From contig CM060696.1 of the NCBI GenBank assembly GCA_030686995.1, positions 112,154,949 through 112,218,948 on the forward strand: DNA of 64,000 nucleotides. Reading direction: 5' to 3'. Positions 36,901-46,935 of the stretch are shown here, one piece after another (the stretch's first letter is position 1; each line of letters begins with the position of its first letter). The notes below the pieces were generated by a model. That model saw only the letters and a list, made by a program, of their open reading frames with translations, did not search any database and was not told where the DNA came from. The stretch is from Artemisia argyi. Its lineage: Eukaryota; Streptophyta; Magnoliopsida; Asterales; Asteraceae. The position numbers and the translations under genes are program-made.

Positions 36901-37454
36901 TTTGGGTTTGGTTTTTGGGTTTGTGAAATAATAACAAACAAGGGTCCGGATGGTTAGTTTAGGCACAAGGACCAATTTTGCAATTCCTTCAAAGTTGAGG
37001 GGCTGAAGTAGATTATTTCCCAAAGTGCTTCCAAGGACCACTTATGCCAAGATTCCAAAGATCACAAACCATTTTTCCATTTTTCACATTTCAAAATTTC
37101 CCAGGGACCTATTTTGCCATTTTTGGATTTTCAGGGACTAAACATGTAATTTTTGAAAATCTTGATACCCAAGTGTAATTTTTATGATTTTTGACTTTTA
37201 AAACCTTGGGTAGACTTTTCCTTTCAAAATAATTGCAAAGGGACTAAAATTGATAAGTTTTGAAACTCGGGGGACTGAAACTGCCAATATTGCAAACTTT
37301 ATACGTTTTTCCTTTGTTTTTGAACATTTTGCATTTAAAACACCTAAAACACAATCCCTGGGATAATTTAAGTATTTTGATATCTTTTTGATTATTTTTG
37401 TGAGTTTTGGCAGTTTAAATATATCAAAAACGATGAGTGTTTGAGCACTCATCA
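33910..37454 (-). mobile_element. Solo LTR C, relative of elements A and B (3545 bp)
   Basis: On the minus strand it runs from TGATGAGTG (37454) to CAATCA (33910), flanked by the duplication ATGTG (33905-33909 and 37455-37459). Its length, the terminal hairpin (GATGAGTG, loop CTCAAA, CACTCATC), the GACCCGG word near the end and the AATAAGC-rich middle tie it to the LTRs of A and B, but its sequence is diverged. It contains a near-perfect palindrome AATAAGCACTT C AAGTGCTTATT at 34967-34989. No internal region exists. It is inserted in the Copia element. Confidence 0.88.
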
Positions 37455-37459
37455 ATGTG

Positions 37460-37906
37460 TCAGATTTAAGAATGACTGATTTTGAGATGATACATTAGCT
37501 CCCCCTCAATCCTTGAGGGAGTGTGTTATGTGTTAGAAATGATAAGTTTATAAATGATTTAACGTTTAACGAGAAACTCATGAAAAATTCATATACTAAC
37601 ACATAACAATCACACTTAATACACATTATATATGCACAAAGATCTTGTTTTTATGATATATATTTTTTGAAATCATGCTCCCCCTCAATTGATGACACAT
37701 TTTCAATTAAATATTGTGCACAAAAGATTAATCCTTTAGCATCGATTGAGTGGCAAATTTTAAACAACATTTCAAGTTTGTTTGATCTTCAAAAACCATG
37801 GTACCACCAAGTTTGGAGCAAATATTTTCCTGAAGAATCATTGAAGGGAAAAATATTTGAGAAGACTTCTCTTCTTTTACCAGAAATGATGCACTTAAGC
37901 ATACAT
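37460..37906 (-). other. Copia internal non-coding segment
   Basis: Sits between solo LTR C and the Athila-type element. It carries two copies of CTCCCCCTCAA (37499 and 37679), which are polypurine-like GAGGGGGAG on the element's sense strand. No credible frame. Confidence 0.5.
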
Positions 37907-39319
37907 TGATGAGGCGAAAAATGAACCACTTTTAGGGGGTCATTTAAGCCCGGAATTGAACTTATTTGATCAAATATTGCCCTAAATCATTCCTTTTGTG
38001 ATTTTAGGTACTTTGGGAGTGAATTCTGGAAAAGGAAGCAATTCAGACGTTTTTGGAGCATAAAAGTGAAGAAAACGGCAAAGACTTAATTTTCCATGCT
38101 GAGAACAGTACCTGATGGTGTCAAGAAGGAAATCATGACGGCGTCAAGAGTAAAATCCATGACGACCCAGTGCAAACCTTACGGCGTCACAACAAGGGCG
38201 TCAAGACTTAATTTGGTGACGGCCTGCATAAGGGATACACATGACTGCGTCAGACCCAGATCTAGGCAGTCCGAGAAACTATTTGGCGGCGAGATGACGG
38301 CGTCAGACTTTTGTTCTTGACGCCGTCACCTATGAAAATCTATATATAGTTTTCTATTTTTCATTCATAGAGAGAAACTTGTGTGGAGAAAACTAGGGCC
38401 GAACTTTGTAAACCCTAGGTTGTATTTTACAGTGTTTTCACCCCTTGAATCCCTTCATGTTCAATTGAGATAAGTCTTCTTTCAATTCAATCAATATGTC
38501 TATGTGTTGTTTGAATATATCTTATGCTTGTCTTGATTTCAACATGCTAGGCTAGATCTATATATCTTGTGTTTGCTTAGATGTAATGAAACCTAGATGT
38601 TAATTATGTGTTGATTACTTGTTTATGGTTGTATTCGATGAATGATTTCAATGTTAGGCTTAAGAAAACTGGCAGATCTCTATTGTGTAACATGCTTGAA
38701 CGTCTTAGGAAACATGAACCGATGTGTACTAGGTTTTATTGGTTGCATTTAATGCATGAGCAAATTCTAGTGATCCCATGTTAGGAGCTTCTTAGCCGGC
38801 TCGACATAGGAGTGAAGTAGGCGCTCATAGGATTGGGGAAGTAAGTACGCCACCCCATGAATGGTATTAAGGAATACAATCCATCATCCACGCAACTGTA
38901 ACAAGTAATTAACATGTAAAAGATATCTAGGGAGTAGTGAAATCTAAGTAAACACAATTCTCCCACATATTGCTCACAACTTTAGTTTAATATAGTTTAT
39001 TTTCATTTTTAGTATTTTATTTTGATTGCATCTTTAGTATTGGGTTAGTTGACTAGCAACTAATTCTGCCCAACTCCTTCAAACCCGAGATTTTTACTTG
39101 CTTTCATAAAATATAAAAAATACAAAAAGAATCATCCCTCATCTCTAGACCTAGTCTTTAGGTTTTCTAATCCTACCGACACTATTCCTAGCTGAACGAT
39201 CAATCCCCCGGTACTTGTCATTATACTATACTACATCGATCAGGTACACTGCCTGGTGGGGGTTGTAAGCTTCTCGAGATCCCTCGAGAGGTAAAGCCTG
39301 GTGCAATCCCTACGCATCA
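37907..39319 (+). repeat. 5' LTR of the Athila-type element (1413 bp)
   Basis: U3 carries the TGACGSCGTCA array (38113-38328), followed by TATA box CTATATATAG at 38340-38349. U5 holds the tRNA-Asp-complementary stretch (39210-39241) and the CTCGAG inverted repeat (39273-39290). It ends GCATCA. Confidence 0.93.
38113..38349 (+). promoter_or_regulatory. U3 motif array and TATA box
   Basis: TGACGSCGTCA or one- and two-base variants occur at 38113, 38136, 38179, 38242, 38295 and 38318. The pairs 38113/38136 and 38295/38318 are spaced 23 bp. The TATA box at 38340 follows directly. Several variants are CpG-to-TpG changes (for example TGATGGTGTCA at 38113 against TGACGGCGTCA at 45720). Confidence 0.65.
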
Positions 39320-39325
39320 AGTTTT

Positions 39326-39344
39326 TGGCGCCGCAGCCCGGGGA
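39326..39344 (+). other. Primer binding site, tRNA-Asp type
   Basis: TGGCGCCGCAGCCCGGGGA starts 6 nt after the LTR. The first eight bases are exactly complementary to the tRNA-Asp 3' end (CGGCGCCA) and the remainder approximately so. This is the usual Athila/Tat primer. Confidence 0.75.
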
Positions 39345-39490
39345 ATAGTTATTGTCTAGGTTAAAATCTCTTTTTATTAGGTCTACTTGCTAGATTCCTT
39401 TCTAGTAAGATTTTATTTTTATTTTTAGGTTCTCTTTAGTCTATCTAATTTCTTCGTGTTTTTGTTCGTAACTCTTCACCATCCGACATC

Positions 39491-40944
39491 ATGGACGATG
39501 GTAACATCTTTGAACCCGTCATCCCACCACAACAAAAACCCACCACTAGATAACCAACCTCTTAGGCCCCGAACCCTAGGAGAGTATTCCCGACCTAGCC
39601 ACCAAGGCTATCGAAACACCATTGAGCTCACCGGAGCCAATGTGACCCCCTTGCGATCCGACACCATCCGGTTGGTGCAAAGCGGATGTGCATTCCATGG
39701 ACTTCGTTCCGAAGATCCAAACCAACATCTCAAGGACTTCCTTAAAATCGTAGATTCTATAGACCTTGATGTTACAACTAGAGAGTCAACCCGATTACGC
39801 CTATTCCAATTCTCTCTACGTGATCAAGCTAGCCAATGGCTTGAACGTTTACCCGCGGGATCCATCACCTTATGGTATGATCTCACCACTTGTTTCCTTG
39901 CTCAATTTTTCCCACCGGGGAGAACTACCAAGCTTAGAAATGATATCTTGATGTTCCAACAACATCAAGGTGAAACCTTTAAGAAGCATGGACTCGATAC
40001 AAAGACCTACTCCGAAAAGTCCCTCATCATGGCATCGAACCACGGCTCCAAATTCAAATCTTTTACGATAAAGTTAACTATCAAACAAGGAGGGCTATAG
40101 ATTACGCAGCCAAGGGTAGGCTAAACAGACTTAGCATTGACGAATGCTGGAAAGTTCTTGAGGGGTTGGCACAGTACGAAGAAGAAGGATGGGAGGACCC
40201 GATGTTTTCAAGCAAGGGGAAACTCGATTACGCACACGCCACCAAGAGAAATTATTAGGAAGTATCGAGAAGCAGGTAAAAGAATTAATGAGAGTTGAAA
40301 AACCTGCTACTGAAACCGCGTGGAATCCTAATTTACGTAGGAATGCGGTTATCAACCATAATTTTCCTGAACGTTCACGACAAGAGGAGTTCGAAGGGAT
40401 AATGGTAACCTTCATGAATAATCAGGAAAAACAAATCCGGCACTTAGAAGCACGCATGGAAAGCACTCGCAATGCTTTTATGGATTTAGTAGACAAATTC
40501 ATATCAAGGATCAAAGAGAAGATTAAGGAAAAATCTGCACCAAGAAAAATCGAAAAAATCTTTGAGGTTTCAACTCCTTTAGTGTTTGACCAGGAGGATA
40601 ACGAGAAATCCTTTCCAAGTGCTTCACCGTCAATCACCTCCTACTTTTGTGAGCATCCTCAGGAAGAGAAAAAATCACAATTTCATAACATTTTCGTTGG
40701 ATGCTTGCAAATCACGCTCCCAAATTTGTGCAAGAGACGTTCCTTTGGTTTTAAACCCGGTGTGAAGAGGTTGCACCTCAAAAACACCACAGCTTGGAGA
40801 CCCTCTATGGAACAACACCTCTTTGTACCCACCGTTGACCAATGCGAAGGGTACAACTTAACTAAAACCTCACCCACCCCTTTCTATAACCACACCTCTT
40901 TCCGTGACAGTAATGAAATGTTCGACCCTGGTGGACTTAACTAA
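39491..40944 (+). pseudogene. gag: Gypsy gag of Athila/Tat type, frameshifted
   Basis: The likely start is ATG 39491 (MDDGN). One frame shift before about 39550 leads into the frame with RPRTLGEYS, the capsid-type segment with GLRSEDPNQHLKDFL and QWLERLPAGSI, and FFPPGRTTKLRNDI. Near 40045 the frame changes again into YDKVNYQTRRAID and YAAKGRLNRL. From 40189 the frame runs to TAA 40942-40944, with predicted coiled-coil sequence (MVTFMNNQEKQIRHLEARM) and a short tail. No CCHC knuckle and no protease follow. Capsid features match the Retrotrans_gag family as I know it. At least two frameshifts and one stop make it inactive. Confidence 0.85.
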
Positions 40945-41642
40945 TAGGATAGCTACTCATAGTTTTTACTTGTGTTTAGCTATTCACACTAAGTGCAGGG
41001 ACTGAATGTGGAATTACCTCTTTCTATTCCTGATGCGGGCATCTGACGGCGTCAGATGTTAACTCTTGACGCCGTCACCTCGCTATCTCAGCAATAATAA
41101 CCCAAACTCCATCACTTTCAACTCATACCCCACAAATCTCACCCAAATTGCTGCTCCACCTCTGAGTCTCCATCATCCAATCCGACATCTTTCGTGACTA
41201 ATCTCCACTTGGTAAGTAGTTTTTCCTCACTCTTTTTCGTTCAATTGTCCTTAGGTTCAACCAATTTTGAAAACCCCCTTCATCCGAAACCCCATTTTTG
41301 ACCCATCATTGATAAATCGTAATGCCTTCCCCTTGGTGATTTGTAATCATGAGGTTACCCTTAGATGATGTTATCCTATTTGAATCATGCATTAATTTAG
41401 GAAAAATCTTTCATACCACGGATTTTTTGACCCCCCACCCATGTTTTCTGTTTAAAGGAGTGTTTGGGTAATGGGTTTAGAGTTTGAAAATTGATTTTTC
41501 CCTCGTAATTGCATGGCCCAATTTCTGCTTGGTCTGACGGTGTCAGGATCTCCTTCCTGACGGTGTCAGATGTGTCTGACAGCGTAATCCAATAAAATTC
41601 TCGTTCTAATCGTTTCCGTCCACTCTATCTTTTTCCAGGAAA
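40945..41642 (+). promoter_or_regulatory. Leader between gag and ORF2 with U3-like motif pairs
   Basis: Non-coding. It contains TGACGGCGTCA/TGACGCCGTCA at 41044 and 41067, a second pair TGACGGTGTCA at 41535 and 41558, and TGACAGCGTAA at 41577. Both pairs are spaced 23 bp, exactly as in the U3. This could be an internal promoter or enhancer for the next ORF. That is inference; there is no obvious TATA box. Confidence 0.4.
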
Positions 41643-42934
41643 ATGAGCAAGCGATCACGACAACACCGTGGCAGCTCCTCTAGGTCCCAACAAGTTAACT
41701 ATGGGGAATTGGTCCATAGTTGGGATGAATTTGACAATGTTGCCGCTACAACTAAGTATGCGGAGCTTGTTAATCACCACATTGATGCTAGTGCTGTGAT
41801 TGATTGGGCGTTTCTGAGGTCCCAAGGGTTAGAGGCTGAGTTTTTGGGGAGGATCCAAACTGATGGGTTCACGGGTCCTTAATGGGAAAGGTTGTTTATG
41901 ATGAGGGAGACTGTGTATAGTGAGTTGGTGAGGGAGTTCTTTGCGACCTTCCACTTTGATCAGGCAGAGGCCAGGACGGACATGGGGGGTACCACTATTT
42001 ACTTTAGGTTAGGAGGGGAGGTTCGATCATGTTCGGTTACTGAGTTTGGGTGGAGGATAGGTTTGTATACTAGGGAGGAGGCTGTTGAGGGAGGTTTTAT
42101 GCAGAGGTTGTTACATGGGGAGACTGTGAGGAGCGATATGAGGTGCGCCACTTTTTGGCCGACCATCGGGAACGGGGTGTACACCTCGACTACTGGGGCA
42201 GCATCAATAAGGGACCCCGTGATCAGGTTAGCCCACAGATGCATCACATACAGCTTGTCGGGGCGTCATGGCACCACTCACCGTGTCACTGCTTCAGATC
42301 TTTTCTACCTATATACCATCTTTTCAGCGGATGTTTACTGTAACATCCCATTTTGGGTAGCTAGCTATTTGAAGACCAGTGTGGGGGAGAGGGATATTGA
42401 CTGTATGGGGGGATGTTCGTGACCTGGTTGGCTCGATCTTATGAGTTTCTTGTTCCCCAGATCATGGGATACTTGAGCGACTGCGGGGCTTGCAGGGTAG
42501 TGAGGGCTAAATCCCTCAGGCAGATGAGCATCGTGATGCAGCTGGTAGATGGGTCATATGGCTGGTACGAGGGAGGAGGACCTGATGGTGCTGAGGATGA
42601 TGATGATGAGGGAGCACCCCAACAGCATCAGTTCGGGGGTTATGAGGTTGGGTCAGCTGATTACTACCGACACATGAGTCGAGGAGACTGGCAGGCACAC
42701 CAAGGAGCCTGGATGGGTCAGGTGGACGCATGGCAGACCACCACTGACCAGCGCTTTGATTGGATGTATGATAATACCATCCGCCAGATGCAGCACCTCT
42801 CCGCCCGTGATCAGATCGAGCCCCACCTGCAGATTAACCCATTCCCCGGTCGTGAGACAGACTACCCTCCCTACGGGTACACAGGGCACCTCCCTCCTGG
42901 TTATGACTACCGTTATGGTCCCCCTCCCCAGTGA
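41643..42934 (+). pseudogene. Athila ORF1-like protein gene, one stop and one frameshift
   Basis: The start ATG 41643 (MSKRSRQ) opens a basic N-terminus. The reading continues through an in-frame TAA at 41880 to a G-run near 42411, where a one-base slip moves it into the frame ending TGA 42932-42934. The total is about 430 residues. The body has ELVREFFATF, RLGGEVRSCSVTEFGWRIGL, FWPTIGNGVYT and RDPVIRLAHRCI, matching the Athila ORF-1 family (Pfam ATHILA, recalled). An acidic stretch (EDDDDEG) and a Tyr/Pro-rich tail (DYPPYGYTGHLPPG) follow. Its function is unknown even in the family. It is separated from gag by 700 bp and flanked by U3-like motif pairs. Confidence 0.75.
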
Positions 42935-44896
42935 TCTTTCTTGATGTCTGTTATGTTTGAACAATTTATTGATGGTGATGTAATTTGAAACAATTGGGAT
43001 TGTAATAATTTAGGTTGTGGCCTTTGTTGGCCTTGGATAATTTTATTTTTATCTTTATGGTTACGTTAATTAGTAATAATGGGATGTGCTTATGGTGTCA
43101 TTCTTTGTTTTGTGTGATTTTGATTTTGATTTTGTTTTGTTTGTTATTTGCTTCCGTATGCATGCTTTATTTTTATTGTTGGTAGATCATGTTTCAAAAC
43201 TAAAATAGTGGAAATACTTTACTTTGTTGTTTGGCTTAGTCTTAACTTCATCCAAAGGTATTTTTGCAAAAGATAAGTGTAAGGGGAAACCCCAAATATG
43301 TTTTTAAAGAAACAAAACCGATCATGATTCTCCACAATATTAAGTGAACATGTATATTCGTATTTGTTAGAGTCAAATGCTTGTATCGAGTCATAATGAT
43401 GTTTTGCAGGATTTTCCAGGAAATAGGACCAAGTTTTTCCAGAAATTTTCCGGAAACTTAACATAAGAATTTCTGCATGTCACTTCTGACGGCGTCACGA
43501 GTTTACTCTTGACGGCGTCACGTGTAAAAATCTGGAAATTTTACCAGTTTTGTTTTTCTAACGGAGTCTTAAAGTTTTTGTTGAATTATTAGTTTTATAA
43601 TCTCCAGGAAATCTGCAAACATCATTCCACAAGCATTATATCTTACTTTGTTTTATAGGTTTTATTAGCATATGTAGATTGCCGTCGATTTTATGCGAGG
43701 TTGCCTTGTCTGTTTTCTCAGGTTTTACAGGTTATGTATGACAAGAAGATGATTATTATTCTGGAAGGGAAGCTTTGATTGTTCATTTTCTTGGAGGAAG
43801 ATTTAACTTGGCCACCTTATTATCCATACCGAGCGAATCAGGGGAGTATTTGATTTCATTCGTTTTACTTATTTCACTTTTACATTCTTTACTTGAACAT
43901 TGGGGACAATGTTCATCCTAAGTGTAAGGGGAGGGTAAAATGATGATACCTTATAGATATACTTTTGCTTGAGTTTGTTTGTTGGATGGTAGATGTGTAA
44001 TAAAACTATGAGAAATACTTGTTAGTGTAATTTTAGCGCCAAATTTAAATTTTTTTACAACATTTAGGAGTGAAACTTTAGCCATAGCAAGCGTCTCATG
44101 GATAGGAGTCGTATGACTAGCACAAAACCGTACTATTCAGAAAAATTTTCCACCCAAATATGTGAGGTTCGCCTTTAGATTTGATAGGAAAAACATTTAC
44201 TATTAGTGCTTATGAGTGTACCGGTAGCATTTAGATTCTAGAACTTGCGTTAGTGATGCATCCCGAGACCGCTAGTGAGACTACATTCGTGTAGTAGGAT
44301 TTACTACATGATAAGAGGCATTAGGATCACCCTTGTGTTAAACCCGTATCATAATTAGTTGACCATTTAAGTCATATTACTTGGCTAGTTAAGTCAATTA
44401 ATTTTTCCCACACCCTTAGCGTTGTACTCATTTTTAGTACAACATACCCCTAGTACACCCCTCCGAGCCTATCTTTTCGTTTCTAACTTTAAGCATCTTA
44501 CTTAAAGGAAGAATTTGTTACACCCCACTTAAATGTACAACCAAATCGCCTTAGCCTTCCGTGTATGCACTCATCTTTAGTGCATTATTGTTATTTGTTA
44601 AACCCTAAGTTAATTATCTAATTGATTACATGGTTGCTAAGTCGAGTCATATCCTTGTACATATTGTTTTGGGACGATTGGAACTCATGGGTAAAGTACT
44701 TATTTTATGAAGTAATGGGGAAGAACATCATTTATTACCCCCATATGTACGTTAATCTAAAAAGTACTCCAAGTGTTTTGATTATCTTGATTCGAGTCAT
44801 TAGATTAGTTTATTGTAAAGTATGTAAAAATTCAAGTGTAAGGGGAATTTCCATTCCCTATGATGTATTATTTTGGATGGTAGGGTAAGAGTGTAT

Positions 44897-44939
<43 letters not shown>

Positions 44940-45513
44940 AAAAATCAAGAAAAAGAAAAAAAACATACGGACTACCATCCTGTTTCATTCTATGTTTATT
45001 TTATGTTTTTGTTATTTTTCATTTATTAGCTTAAGTCGAGTCTAGTCTTGGCTTAGCAACGCCACATTGTACATGTAATTGACCAAGATTGTTAACTCGC
45101 CACTAGTAAAGACTGCCTATATCCAACAAAACCGTGTATTCCATATCCCTACACCTAACGTTACAACCCTTTAAAAGACCTCTTTGATAGTTTATCCTAG
45201 GTGCTTACGCCATGTGGTGGAGGATTGACCCTTTCCCAAGCCTATGGTAATCTATTTTGCTATGACAGGTAGTGAGAGATATTTTCCGTTTCCATATTGT
45301 GATATTACTTTATTACACCCGAGAGATGTGAGTATCTAAACACTATTTGTGAGGTGCTAGTATATGACCTCCGTGCTTGTCTTTGGTCTTTAGTGGAACG
45401 ATTATTTGTTATAATTACTTTTATATTAGTGTTAAATGACCCCTAACTTGTATTTTGATTAGAATAAAAGCGCATTTGCTTGAGGACAAGCAAATCTCAA
45501 GTGTAAAGGTATA
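42935..45513 (+). other. Long 3' non-coding tail with repeated polypurine-like tracts
   Basis: It has no reading frame. A U3-like motif pair lies at 43487 and 43510 (spacing 23). CATTGGGGACAATGTTCATC at 43899 resembles the word after the ORF of element A. AAGTGTAAGGGG occurs at 43275, 43920 and 44834, and once more, mutated to AAGTGTAAAGGT, at 45499 directly before the 3' LTR. A run of 38 A lies at 44899-44936. Confidence 0.6.
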
Positions 45514-46930
45514 TGATGAGGCGAAAAATGAACCACTTTTAGGGGGTCATTTAAGCCTGGAATTGAACTTATTTGATCAAATATTGCCCTAAATCGTTCC
45601 TTTTGTGATTTTAGGTACTTTGGGAGTGAATTCTGGAAAAGGAAGCAATTCAGACGTTTTTGGAGCATAAAAGTGAAGAAAACGACAAAGACTTAATTTT
45701 CCATGCTGAGAACAGTACCTGACGGCGTCAAGAAGGAAATCATGACGGCGTCAAGAGTAAAATCCATGACGACCCAGTGCAAACCTGACGGCGTCACAAC
45801 AAGGGCGTCAAGACTTAATTTAGTGACGGCCTGCATAAGGGATACACATGACGGCGTCAGACCCAGATCTAGGCAGTCCGAGAAACTATTTGGCGGCGAG
45901 ATGACGGCATCAGACTTTTGTTCTTGACGTCGTCACCTATGAAAATCTATATATAGTTTTCTATTTTTCATTCATAGAGAGAAACTTGTGTGGAGAAAAC
46001 TAGGGCCGAACTTTGTAAACCCTAGGTTGTATTTTACAGTGTTTTCAAGGGTTTTCACCCCTTGAATCCCTTCATGTTCAATTGAGATAAGTCTTCTTTC
46101 AATTCAATCAATATGTCTATGTGTTGTTTGAATATATCTTATGCTTGTCTTGATTTCAACATGCTAGGCTAGATCTATCTTTTGTTTGCTTAGATGTAAT
46201 GAAACCTAGATGTTAATTATGTGTTGATTACTTGTTTATGGTTGTATTGGATGAATGATTTCAATGTTAGGCTTAAGAAACTTGCAGATCTCCATTGTGT
46301 AACATGCTTGAACGTCTTAGGAAACATGAACCGATGTGTACTAGGTTTTCTTGGTTGTATTTAATGCATGAACAAATTCTAGTGATCCCATGTTAGGAGC
46401 TTCTTAGCTGGCTCGACATAGGAGTGAAGTAGGCGCTCATAGGATTGGGGAAGTAAGTACGCCACCCCATGAATGGTATTAAGGAATACAATCCGTCATC
46501 CACGCAACTGTAACAAGTAATTAACATGTAAAAGATATCTAAGGAGTAGTGAAATCTAAGTAAACACAATTCTCCCACATATTGCTCACAACTTTAGTTT
46601 CATATAGTTTATTTTCAGTTTTAGTATTTTATTTTGATTGCATCTTTAGTATTGGGTTAGTTGACTAGCAACTAATTCCGCCCAACTCCTTCAAACCTGA
46701 GATTTTTACTTGCTTTCATAAAATATAAAAAATACAAAAAGAATCATCCCTCATCTCTAGACCTAGTCTTTAGGTTTTCTAGTCCTAGCGACACTATTCC
46801 TAGCTGAACGATCAATCCCCCGGTACTTGTCATTATACTATACTACATCGATCAGGTACACTGCCTGGTGGGGGTTGTAAGCTTCTCGAGATCCCTCGAG
46901 AGGTAAAGCCTGGTCAATCCCTACGGATCA
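45514..46930 (+). repeat. 3' LTR of the Athila-type element (1417 bp)
   Basis: It matches the 5' LTR closely. Motif copies lie at 45720, 45743, 45786, 45849, 45902 and 45925, the TATA box at 45947-45956 and the tRNA-Asp-complementary stretch at 46822-46853. It ends GGATCA before TACAT. It has a small extra duplication (GTGTTTTCAAGG) near 46040 that the 5' LTR lacks. Confidence 0.93.
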
Positions 46931-46935
46931 TACAT

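Larger units (their letters stand above)
37907..46930 (+). mobile_element. Athila-type gypsy element lacking pol (9.0 kb)
   Basis: The LTRs are 37907-39319 and 45514-46930, with ends TGATGAGG and CATCA/GATCA. The target duplication TACAT lies at 37902-37906 and 46931-46935. The internal order is primer site, broken gag, an Athila ORF1-like gene, then a long non-coding tail. No protease, reverse transcriptase, RNase H or integrase was found anywhere in 39320-45513. The LTRs differ mainly at CpG sites. It is inserted in the Copia element and is therefore younger. It would need pol supplied in trans. Confidence 0.95.
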
